Origin: Methanomicrobiales archaeon
GTDB taxonomy: Archaea > Halobacteriota > Methanomicrobia > Methanomicrobiales > Methanospirillaceae
Length of the DNA stretch: 20,752 nucleotides
Reading direction: 5' to 3'
NCBI GenBank assembly: GCA_012798365.1
Contig: JAAZNH010000199.1
Span: 1 to 20,752 of the forward strand
The number at the start of each line of letters is the position of its first letter. Within the stretch, counting starts at the first letter, position 1. Under the pieces are notes generated by a model. It did not search any database. It had not been told where the DNA came from and saw only the letters and a list, made by a program, of their open reading frames with translations. Shown here in pieces: positions 13,748 through 20,752 of the stretch. The translations under genes and the position numbers were made by a program.

Positions 13748-14665
13748 CTAGCGGATCATCCGCTGGATTGACATGACAAGGATGTCCTTTGCCCCGGCCC
13801 GGCGGAGCTGGTTGATAAGGGTATACACCCGCTCTTCATTTACCACCGCATGGACCGCAACAAGACCTTCTGATGAAGCTACATCCATCACGGTCGGGCC
13901 CGAGAGACCTGGCAGGACCCGCCTGACTGCATCGAGACATTCCCGCCGGGCATTCATCATGAGATAACACTGTCCCTTTGCCCGGATCACGCTCTCAAGG
14001 GCAAGGTGGATCTCATCGATCTTCTCCTTTTTTGTCTTCAGGGCGTCCCGGTTTGCAATCAGGTGGGTTGAGGTTACCAGGACCTCATCAAGCACCCGGA
14101 GCCGGTTGGTCTTGAGAGTTGTACCGGAACTCGACAGGTCAACGATGGCATCAGCAATACCGAGGTGAGGGGTTGCCTCGCAGGCTCCTCCGACAAGCAC
14201 GACATTTACCTTTACCTTGTGTTTTTCAAAGTAGGTCCGGGTGATGACCGGGAACTCGGTGGCAACCTTGCAGCCGGCTAGCTGCCGGGCCGAGGTGACG
14301 GGAGAATCCTCGTGAACGGCAAGGACCAGCTTCGCTCTCCCGAACTGGAGATCGAGAAGTTCTTCAACATCAGATTCCCGCTCGATAACCATGTCATGGC
14401 CGGTGATTCCCAGGTCGGCAGCACCCGTAGCTACATATTCGGGGATATCCACGGGCCGGGCAAAGAGAATCTCAACATGCGGGTCAAGCGTCTTGGTGAT
14501 CAGGCGCCGCTCCGTGCCGGCTTCAGCAAGGTGAAGGCCGCTCTTCTCGACAAGGTCCATGATCGGGGCGGCAATCCGGCCTTTATTGGGAATCGCCAGC
14601 CGGACAACATCAGAAAAAGAGGATGGGTCACGAGGGTTTTTCGTGACATTGGTTTTTTTTGCCAT
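13748..14665 (-). CDS. hisG: ATP phosphoribosyltransferase, long form
   Basis: 305 residues: the long HisG type, which carries its own C-terminal regulatory domain and needs no HisZ. It condenses ATP with PRPP, the first committed step of histidine synthesis, and is normally inhibited by histidine through the ACT-like domain (about 225-305). RLAIPNKGRI (22-31) opens the catalytic part, and DLSSSGTTL (176-184) is the PRPP-binding loop. The first 20 residues (Lys/Thr/Pro-rich) extend beyond the usual start, but no in-frame ATG or GTG gives a shorter product before residue 36. It starts seven bases after the mat stop. Confidence 0.95.
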   Translation of the reverse strand: MAKKTNVTKNPRDPSSFSDVVRLAIPNKGRIAAPIMDLVEKSGLHLAEAGTERRLITKTLDPHVEILFARPVDIPEYVATGAADLGITGHDMVIERESDVEELLDLQFGRAKLVLAVHEDSPVTSARQLAGCKVATEFPVITRTYFEKHKVKVNVVLVGGACEATPHLGIADAIVDLSSSGTTLKTNRLRVLDEVLVTSTHLIANRDALKTKKEKIDEIHLALESVIRAKGQCYLMMNARRECLDAVRRVLPGLSGPTVMDVASSEGLVAVHAVVNEERVYTLINQLRRAGAKDILVMSIQRMIR

Positions 14666-14672
14666 TGCAGGA

Positions 14673-15875
14673 TCAGAAGGTCTTGAGCTTGCCTTCGATT
14701 ACCTTTTCCGTGATCTGGGTCACATTGGCCAGCTTGTCATCCACGATCCCCATGATGTCAGCATTGATATCCTTGAGCTTGACACCGGATGCCGGAAGAA
14801 CCTGGACACTGGCAACGAGCGGCTGGTCGATCGGCTTTCCGATCTGCGAGAGCAGCCGGATGTACATCTCTTCCACACCGTCAACCTTCCTGACACAGTC
14901 CTGTGCAATCTGGGTGGAGAGCAGGTTGTAGATCTTACCGATGTGGTTGATCGGGTTCTTACCGCTGGTTGCTTCCATGGACATCGGGCGGTTGGGGGTG
15001 ATAAGACCATTGCACCGGTTGCCACGGCCGACCGAACCGTCATCGCCCATCTCTGCAGAGGTTCCGGTAACGGTGAGGAAGACGCTCTTCTTCTTGATAT
15101 CATCAGCAGTGTTGACGTGAACGGTTACTTTGCGCTTGGTGACCTTCTTTGCGATTGCGGTGATCTCTTCATTGAGGATCTGCATGTATTCCTGGTACTC
15201 GCGGATGTCCTTGCAGTACCGGTCAACGATTGCGCAGGCAATGGTGAGGGTGATGTTGTTCCCGTCGCGAAGCCCCATGATCTTGATATCCTGGCCGATG
15301 GCCGGGTATTTTTTCCGGAGCTTGGTATCGATATAGTTGGAACTGTTCAGGATGATATTCTCCACATCGGAGAACGGGGCATGCCCGACACCAAAGGAGG
15401 TGTCGTTTGAACGGGGGGCCTTACCCTGGTTGGGCTTGAAGACATCACGGAGGTCGGTAGATCCGGTACCGAGACGGCAGTCAATCATAATCTCCCGGTT
15501 CAGGTCAAGCTCCGGAAGAATTTTGTGAATATATTTGTGAGCTGCTTCAACCGCAACTGCATCTGCGGGAACCTTGGTCCCGTTCCATTCCTTGGTTGCA
15601 CGTCCGTCAAGAAGGACATAGATCGGGCGGATCATCCGGCCGCCACCGAACTTCGGGGCCGATTCGCCGGCAACAACTTCTCCCTGGTCGGTGTTGTGGT
15701 GGAGGACAACCCCGAATTCTTCGAGGTACGTCTTGCAGAGGGCCTGGCTGATTGACTCAGCGATACCGTCAGCGAGACTGTCGGGGTGACCAAGGCATTT
15801 GCGTTCAGCAAGTTCGATACGCTGTTTTTCGAGCGGAATCTGGTCTAAAGCTTCAATCTGGATATTTCTCTTCAT
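14673..15875 (-). CDS. mat: S-adenosylmethionine synthase, archaeal type
   Basis: 400 residues, the usual length of the archaeal MAT family, which is only distantly similar to bacterial MetK. It makes AdoMet from methionine and ATP. Recognisable segments are GHPDSLADGI (29-38), HHNTDQGEVVAG (about 58-69), GTGSTDLRD (about 146-154), FGVGHAPFSDVE (about 172-183) and GDDGSVGRGNRCNGLI (about 288-303). It is the first gene of the his unit and has its own TATA box and GAGGA site. Methanogens need AdoMet for cofactor methylation and radical chemistry, so strong constitutive expression is expected. Confidence 0.97.
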   Translation of the reverse strand: MKRNIQIEALDQIPLEKQRIELAERKCLGHPDSLADGIAESISQALCKTYLEEFGVVLHHNTDQGEVVAGESAPKFGGGRMIRPIYVLLDGRATKEWNGTKVPADAVAVEAAHKYIHKILPELDLNREIMIDCRLGTGSTDLRDVFKPNQGKAPRSNDTSFGVGHAPFSDVENIILNSSNYIDTKLRKKYPAIGQDIKIMGLRDGNNITLTIACAIVDRYCKDIREYQEYMQILNEEITAIAKKVTKRKVTVHVNTADDIKKKSVFLTVTGTSAEMGDDGSVGRGNRCNGLITPNRPMSMEATSGKNPINHIGKIYNLLSTQIAQDCVRKVDGVEEMYIRLLSQIGKPIDQPLVASVQVLPASGVKLKDINADIMGIVDDKLANVTQITEKVIEGKLKTF

Positions 15876-15880
15876 GCGTG

Positions 15881-15928
15881 TCCTCGTGGAACTTCGATAG
15901 TATACATGGGAATGGAGGTATTATAACC
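15881..15928 (-). promoter_or_regulatory. Promoter and ribosome site of mat
   Basis: On the minus strand GGTTATAATA (15919-15928) is a TATA box about 45 bases from the ATG, preceded by an A-rich BRE-like AGAAAT. GAGGA (15881-15885) sits five bases before the ATG. It probably drives mat-hisG-hisA-hisB. Confidence 0.7.
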
Positions 15929-16057
15929 ATTTCTAAAAATGCAAAATCCGCTGATTTTTTATTATTCCCGGTAATTTTCCAGTCAGTAGACAACCGCAGG
16001 TTCGCGTTCCGTGGGACAATGGGAAATGTGAACCCGATGCCTGAACAAAGAGAGAGA

Positions 16058-16095
16058 TCGCAAAAAAACGAGAGGGAAACAAAGAGGAGAAAAAA
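16058..16095 (-). terminator. T-rich terminator after the zinc-ribbon/PH-like gene
   Basis: Read on the minus strand, T6 directly after the stop and T7 some 27 bases on (16062-16068) form a pyrimidine-rich tract typical of archaeal termination. It separates this gene from the mat promoter. Confidence 0.5.
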
Positions 16096-17490
16096 TTACC
16101 TTCGCAGGAATTTGTGAAGGATTGTCATCTCGCTGCCTTTGGGAGCCTTTTTGATCGGAGGCTTTGCCGGAACAGGCACTTCACCACCCTGATCATCATC
16201 AAATTCCTCGTCATTATTGGTTTTGTGATCGTGAACGGGGGGAACGGTTCTTGTCGCCCGCCGATCCGGCACCGTTGTCGCGTGCCGGTTCTGCGGCAGG
16301 GTGCGGGACTGGCTCAGTTTTGTCCCGCAACCCGGGCAGAAATTGGCTGCATGGGGAAGCTTCTTGCCGCAATTATGACAGAACTGGGGTTTTGTGGCAG
16401 CAGGTTCTTCCTCAGCAACGGGTTTTTCCCGCGGGGGTTCATGGACCACGGGGCGCCGGGAGGGTGCCGGCACATCATCCTCATGTTCAGAAACCGCCCT
16501 CCTCACGGGGGGCCGGGTATGCTGCTGCTGGAGCGGCCGCATGGCACTTTTCATCGCGACCTTCATCGCAGACTGTACTTCAGGTTTCCTTACCGGCTGG
16601 GCTTCTGCTTCGTACGACGGGGAATCCTCATGATCATACTCCGGTGTGATGACCGGTTTTCTCACCGGTTCGGGAACCTGTCGTACCTGCGGCTTCCGGG
16701 CCGGTGCTGGCGGGACGTACTCCGGCTCCGGTTCAACTGCTGGCTCCTCATCCTCGACCTTATACATTGAGAGAAGCCGCTTGACCGGGGGTTGTTTTTC
16801 CAGTTCCTTTGTCGGTTTCCGGGCGGGATGCAGCCCGGGCTTCTGCACGGGTTTAGGAGGAGGCCGGAACTCTTCTGGTTCTTCCTCATCAACAGCAGGA
16901 CGTGCGGGTTGTGGAGCAGGTCTTTTTGCGGGCTTTTTGGGGGTTTCCTCGTCATGCAGGAGGGCAATCCATTCATCAATCTCTGCGGAACGGTCCATGC
17001 CGTTCTGGGCAAAGACAATTTTCATGGTCTTGATCTCTTCATCAGGAGACCGGATGGATAAGACAAGGACGGGATCGGAATTCTCCGAGAATTCTACAAT
17101 ACTTCCTACAATAGTATCCCTTGCCACATCTTTTGCGGTAACTTTAAGCTTCTTTTCCTGGGTATCGATCAAAAAAACCCGCTGGTTGGTCAGGTATGCA
17201 TGGAAAAAGAATTTTTTCACTGATACGCTCAGGGAACCGATGAGGACCTGTTCCCCCGGCTGGAGGTATGCGGATACGCCCCCTTCCTCACCATCTTCGC
17301 CACCACCATCAGGATCCGCGGCAGGCGCCCGTGTGGATTGCATGCCTCTGGAGGACATGTCTGCCCCGGATCCGGCAGTTCTCATCCCACCGGCAGGTGC
17401 CCGTTCCGGACGCTGGGCTATCTTCCCACCGCAATAGCCGCATTCAGTGATATTATCCCTGATATTCATCCCGCAGTGTGGACACTTCAT
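16096..17490 (-). CDS. Protein with two zinc ribbons, a PH-like domain and a long disordered linker
   Basis: 464 residues from the ATG at 17488-17490. A TTG at 17514 is possible, but GGAG (17501-17504) and the CPHC motif so close to the start favour the ATG. The N-terminal zinc ribbon has Cys3, Cys6, Cys17 and Cys20. A Gly/Ala-rich spacer follows, then a compact domain (about 70-180: YLQPGEQVLIGSLSV, LTNQRVFLIDT) of the bacterial-type PH pattern. Residues about 185-365 are Pro/Glu/Lys/Arg-rich and probably disordered. A second ribbon (Cys371, Cys374, Cys385, Cys388) is near the C-terminus. No signal or membrane helix. Function unknown; the layout suggests a scaffold or adaptor. TATA box TCTATAATG at about 17530-17538, on the minus strand, gives it its own promoter. 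Confidence 0.8.
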   Translation of the reverse strand: MKCPHCGMNIRDNITECGYCGGKIAQRPERAPAGGMRTAGSGADMSSRGMQSTRAPAADPDGGGEDGEEGGVSAYLQPGEQVLIGSLSVSVKKFFFHAYLTNQRVFLIDTQEKKLKVTAKDVARDTIVGSIVEFSENSDPVLVLSIRSPDEEIKTMKIVFAQNGMDRSAEIDEWIALLHDEETPKKPAKRPAPQPARPAVDEEEPEEFRPPPKPVQKPGLHPARKPTKELEKQPPVKRLLSMYKVEDEEPAVEPEPEYVPPAPARKPQVRQVPEPVRKPVITPEYDHEDSPSYEAEAQPVRKPEVQSAMKVAMKSAMRPLQQQHTRPPVRRAVSEHEDDVPAPSRRPVVHEPPREKPVAEEEPAATKPQFCHNCGKKLPHAANFCPGCGTKLSQSRTLPQNRHATTVPDRRATRTVPPVHDHKTNNDEEFDDDQGGEVPVPAKPPIKKAPKGSEMTILHKFLRR

Positions 17491-17582
17491 CAGACTTGAG
17501 CTCCGTTTGGTCAATATCCGGACTGGTTATCTATAATGTTTGCATAAGATATGAAAAATTCTCTGATCGCGCAATGGATGAC

Positions 17583-18968
17583 CTAGGGTTCCCGGGCATG
17601 AGGGGAAACGGGATCTTTGATGGCAAGAGAGGCGATAATCCGCTCACGCTCTTCGGGTGAACTGCTTACATACTCAAAAAAGCCTGCTTCTGCCCGGTTG
17701 TTGCTGATAACCGCATTGATCCGGCACCGGGTCGCATCCCCGCCCAATAGACAATGATCCGGGATAATCCGGCCAAAATAATCATTAATCACTTCCCGGA
17801 ATGAGTTCTGGCATGAGACTGCATGATAGATACCATTATTCACAACAACAAGGAGGACGCCGGGCCGGCCAAGATCGGGTGATTCCTCTGCACGGAAAGA
17901 GCCGAATTTCTCATCACCGTACGGGTTGAGAAATTCCCGGTAGAAAATATCGTGTCGTTCTTTGAGCTGACCAAGAAACAGGCCGGCCTTTAATGAAAGG
18001 TATCGCGAATATTTTACATTGATCGGATCTTTGAGGTGTGCATATTCAGACCCGGCCAGGATCTCATCAACCGTCTTTTGTACCCGTGTGAAAATACCTT
18101 CTTTGATACTCCCGAAAAACGTCAGCGTGACGGGCCGGTAATACAGCGTCTTGCCACCTGCAGGTACAATAAGAGAGCCGTCTTTTGTCCGGGTCAGCGA
18201 TCCTGAGGAAAATTTTTCCGCCGGGGTGCTCACCTTTTTTTCTGCCGGGCGGCGCAGGGGATTTCCACCCGGGCTCGTTCCGCGCGCAAGCGTTGCCCAT
18301 TCCTCAGGGGTATAAGTCTTGTCAAGATGCTTCTTCCAGAGCGGATCGCGGATCGTTGAGATGGACACGAGCCGGAATGCCGGGCCGACCGGTATGAATT
18401 TTGCCCCGCAATGGGTGCATTCTATGATGAAATCGGTGCGGGGGATGCCAAACAACTGTTTTCCGACAACACGGTTCAGGATACCGGTCCGGCATACCGG
18501 GCAGATACTCATCCATGACAATGCCTGGGCATCATCAACACCCATACCTGCAAGTTTTGCTTGGGGTGAGAGCGAGGAGGCAATATGCCATGTCCAGGGG
18601 GGAAGCAGGCGCACGGCTTTTCGCGGAGAGGGAAAGCGTCGTTCAGTTACCTGTGCCGGACCTGCGATACCGGCGCTGATCAGTACTTCGACGATCACCG
18701 GGACCACGGTTTTTCCCGTGACCTGGAGGCGTCCTTCCAGGATCCTGTCCAGCCCTTCCTGGATCCCTTCCGCGGTGCCGTGAGGCGTTGAGAGCGGGAG
18801 GGTCTTTGTGGGTTCCGCGTTCAGGCACTCCATGGTCACTCCCACCAGTTCACCGGTGACCCTCACCCCGCTACGCAGGAACGGAAGACGTGAGACCTGG
18901 CGGGTAACGGTTTCGCATGCCAGGGCAAGCAGCTCGGGCGGGATGGGGAAATACTGGGATGCTGACAT
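17583..18968 (-). CDS. Unrecognised protein with a central zinc ribbon
   Basis: 461 residues, no family recognised. A CxxC pair at Cys156/Cys159 (CPVC) and another at Cys184/Cys187 (CTHC) form one treble-clef or ribbon-type zinc site. The N-terminal 150 residues are mixed alpha/beta, with repeated V-G-E-L-V-G and VPVIVEVL strands. After a Ser/Thr/Pro/Lys-rich hinge (about 228-262) comes a C-terminal globular part with RPGVLLVVVNNGIYHAVSC (368-386). No signal or membrane helix. It shares the zinc-ribbon theme and strand with the gene downstream but is separated by 92 bases and a TATA box. A TATA-like CTATTATAG at 19025-19033 may be its own promoter. Confidence 0.75.
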   Translation of the reverse strand: MSASQYFPIPPELLALACETVTRQVSRLPFLRSGVRVTGELVGVTMECLNAEPTKTLPLSTPHGTAEGIQEGLDRILEGRLQVTGKTVVPVIVEVLISAGIAGPAQVTERRFPSPRKAVRLLPPWTWHIASSLSPQAKLAGMGVDDAQALSWMSICPVCRTGILNRVVGKQLFGIPRTDFIIECTHCGAKFIPVGPAFRLVSISTIRDPLWKKHLDKTYTPEEWATLARGTSPGGNPLRRPAEKKVSTPAEKFSSGSLTRTKDGSLIVPAGGKTLYYRPVTLTFFGSIKEGIFTRVQKTVDEILAGSEYAHLKDPINVKYSRYLSLKAGLFLGQLKERHDIFYREFLNPYGDEKFGSFRAEESPDLGRPGVLLVVVNNGIYHAVSCQNSFREVINDYFGRIIPDHCLLGGDATRCRINAVISNNRAEAGFFEYVSSSPEERERIIASLAIKDPVSPHAREP

Positions 18969-19221
18969 GGATTTGTGCTGTATCGATTGGAAGGGGGAGC
19001 GGATAAACGCTTGCAGGAACCGGCTCTATTATAGAAACGTCGGTTTTGGTTATCCATGGGCGGGCATAAGTTCAGGGAGAAATGACAAGTGTTTCATATT
19101 CAGATTACCAAAACCGGTATATCCTGTCAAGGCGTCCCGCAGATACCCGGCCGGAGTATCATAAGCATCGGGGAGATTCCTGTTGGTCTGGGATCCGGAC
19201 GCCTGCCAGATTGCGATACCT
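18969..19221. promoter_or_regulatory. Divergent intergenic region with a spaced inverted repeat
   Basis: CGGTTTTGGT (19041-19050) and ACCAAAACCG (19107-19116) are perfect inverted copies 56 bases apart, between the zinc-ribbon gene and the sensor kinase gene. A TATA-like element CTATTATAG (19025-19033) faces the minus gene, and GGTATATCC (19116-19124) is a candidate facing the kinase. The arms would suit a dimeric regulator or DNA looping, but a chance match cannot be excluded. Confidence 0.4.
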
Positions 19222-20752
19222 ATGGACCCGGTCATAGCAATACTCTCGTTCTGCAGCCTGGTATCGGCCTTTATTACCTTCGGTCTTGGCATTGCGGTTT
19301 TTCTCAGGAATACTGGCTCAAAAACGAACCGCCTGTTCCTTCTTGCAATGATTACCGCAACGTGCTGGGGTTTCTGCGAATTCATGATCTGGCAGGCAGC
19401 AACCGCAGAGAGTGTCGGATTCTGGCTCAGGGCAAGTTCAGCCTGGCCCTTTGTTGTTGCGTTTATCCTTCACTTCATCCTGTCCCTGACAGAAACCCCG
19501 CTGTACCGGAACTATCCCCGTCTCATCCTGACCGCGATCTACCTGCCTGCAGCGGCTATCACGTGTATTCTCCTCTTCACGGACTGGATCTACACGGTGG
19601 ATTATCTCCCGAGAACAGGTTTTTTTTATATTCCCGTCAGGGACAGCCTATGGTACCAGGCAGAGACCCTGTACACTCTTTTCCTGATGCTGTATGCTGC
19701 ATACGTCATCTCCTTGTTCTGGAAGAGTGCCCCTAGTAAAATAATCAAGAAACAGGCAAAACTTCTCCTGGCTGCAATAGGAATTGTAATCGTTTTTGGC
19801 TTCTTTTCCGGAATACTCCTTCCGCTCATCGGGGTTGCGGTTCCCAATCTTGTATTCATCGGGATTGTGCTCTTTTCATTCTGCATCACGATGGCAATAT
19901 GGAAACATGAATTGTTTGTATTGAGTTCAGCAACAGCGGTGCCGGATATTCTTCGCACCATGCCTGATGCAATGATCCTTGCAGACATGCAGGGAAGGAT
20001 CATCAGCTCAAATGATTCGGCAAACACAATGTTTGGCCTGCGGGACTCGACCCTTGAGGGAAAAACCGTCGCAGACTGTCTCCTGGATCCCGCATTTGAC
20101 CGTATCAGGACGGCAGTCCGGGATGAGGGGAGGGTCATCGATATGGAAACCGGTTCCCGGAAAAACCCGTCAGCCACCCTCAGCATTGCAGGATCACAGG
20201 TCCTTGACCCTGCCGGAGAACCGGCGGGAGTTGTCCTGATCATCCGGGATATCACGGACAGGAAAACCGTTGAAAAAGCCCTCCGTATTGCCGGTGAGAA
20301 GATTTCCCTGTTAACCCGGATAACCCGGCATGATATTAACAACCTGATCAGCGCGCTATCCGGCTACCTCGTCCTGCTTGATGAGAATCCTGATGATCCC
20401 GAACGAGCGGTATACATCACCTCAAGCCTGGAAATCGTGGAGAAGATCGGCCTCCATCTCCAGTTTACCCACGAATACCAGGAGATCGGGGCAAACCAGC
20501 CGGTCTGGCAGCCACTCAGGGAGATAATTTCCCGCGCAACAGCCGATCTGCCATCTGAACGCCCCCTCATCGAATCCGCAGCAGAGAATGTCGGGATTCT
20601 TGCTGATCCTCTCACGGTCAAGGTCATCTACAACCTCCTTGAGAATGCAATCCGCCATGGGGAACATCTCACCCGTATCTCAGTATCAACAAGGGAACAG
20701 GCGGACCACTCGCTTCTCCTTGTTATTGAGGATGATGGCGTCGGAATCCCCC
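19222..20752 (+). CDS. Sensor histidine kinase, 7TM-PAS type (cut by the window end)
   Basis: 510 codons are present and the 3' end is missing. About residues 1-225 hold seven hydrophobic helices in the style of the histidine kinase 7TM N-terminal region (MDPVIAILSFCSLVSAFITF onwards). A PAS domain follows (about 240-355) with DAMILADMQGRIISSND and VVLIIRDITDRK. The phosphoacceptor region has TRHDINNLISAL with His370. The ATPase part shows the N-box NLLENA (471-476) and a G1-like DDGVGIP (504-510), where the window stops. The output partner is not visible. The ATG at 19222 has no good ribosome site; a TTG at 19183 lies seven bases after GGGGAG and is a real alternative that would add 13 residues. 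Confidence 0.85.
   Translation, partial: MDPVIAILSFCSLVSAFITFGLGIAVFLRNTGSKTNRLFLLAMITATCWGFCEFMIWQAATAESVGFWLRASSAWPFVVAFILHFILSLTETPLYRNYPRLILTAIYLPAAAITCILLFTDWIYTVDYLPRTGFFYIPVRDSLWYQAETLYTLFLMLYAAYVISLFWKSAPSKIIKKQAKLLLAAIGIVIVFGFFSGILLPLIGVAVPNLVFIGIVLFSFCITMAIWKHELFVLSSATAVPDILRTMPDAMILADMQGRIISSNDSANTMFGLRDSTLEGKTVADCLLDPAFDRIRTAVRDEGRVIDMETGSRKNPSATLSIAGSQVLDPAGEPAGVVLIIRDITDRKTVEKALRIAGEKISLLTRITRHDINNLISALSGYLVLLDENPDDPERAVYITSSLEIVEKIGLHLQFTHEYQEIGANQPVWQPLREIISRATADLPSERPLIESAAENVGILADPLTVKVIYNLLENAIRHGEHLTRISVSTREQADHSLLLVIEDDGVGIP

Noticed and set aside
14559..15410. Long open frame of 283 codons on the plus strand
   Set aside because: It is the antisense of mat and the start of hisG, both clear genes; its length reflects codon bias of the real strand.
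19089..19736. Open frame of 215 codons in the sensor kinase region
   Set aside because: It is out of frame with the 7TM-PAS-kinase reading frame, which runs to the window end and shows the real domains. This one is Pro/Ser/Cys-rich without motifs.
1..20752. CRISPR arrays, insertion sequences, integrase or attachment sites, tRNA and rRNA genes
   Set aside because: No regularly spaced direct repeats, transposase or integrase motifs, or tRNA-like folds were found by reading both strands. The only regular tandem repeat is coding (2387-2740).

Overview
The window comes from a methanogenic archaeon, most likely Methanomicrobiales and close to Methanoregula (the genus is inference). Evidence: two methanogenesis marker proteins (families 2 and 4), an archaeal histone, an archaeal replication factor C large subunit, archaemetzincin, a UPF0146 protein, the archaeal form of methionine adenosyltransferase, archaeal TATA/BRE promoters and GGAGG/GGTGAT ribosome binding sites. 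Coding DNA is fairly GC-rich; intergenic TATA regions are AT-rich.

Layout. 1-1136 holds no convincing gene. It has a cluster of short perfect hairpins (4-262) and two members of a diverged GC-rich repeat; a third member lies at 1527-1740. A lone minimal nucleotidyltransferase (1137-1427, minus) sits between repeats. From 1842 to 6476 there is a run of cell-envelope genes: an anchored Ig-like protein, a large repeat protein, an RDD membrane protein, a cupredoxin-like lipoprotein, and a lipoprotein followed by a histone-deacetylase-family enzyme. From 6546 to 8935 lie archaemetzincin and UPF0146, head to head with only 17 bp between starts, then rfcL, which converges on and overlaps UPF0146. 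The mmp2-mmp4 pair (9083-10845) overlaps by 16 bp and is followed by the histone gene, a MarR regulator with a clear palindromic operator behind it, and a GNAT acetyltransferase that the operator probably controls.

12449-15875 is a compact minus-strand operon, mat-hisG-hisA-hisB, with a TATA box and Shine-Dalgarno in front of mat. Upstream are two zinc-ribbon proteins of unknown role (16096-17490 and 17583-18968). The window closes with a 7TM-PAS sensor histidine kinase running rightwards out of the window.

How the genes fit together: the housekeeping core (replication clamp loader, chromatin, AdoMet synthesis, histidine synthesis, methanogenesis markers) is ordinary. The less described material is the repeat protein at 2387-3562, the cupredoxin-like and desulfoferrodoxin-like exported proteins lacking standard metal ligands, the two zinc-ribbon proteins, the hairpin/repeat block at the left end, and the MarR-GNAT switch. 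No mobile element, CRISPR array, rRNA or tRNA was seen. No single locus looks convincingly like a new defence or biosynthetic system.
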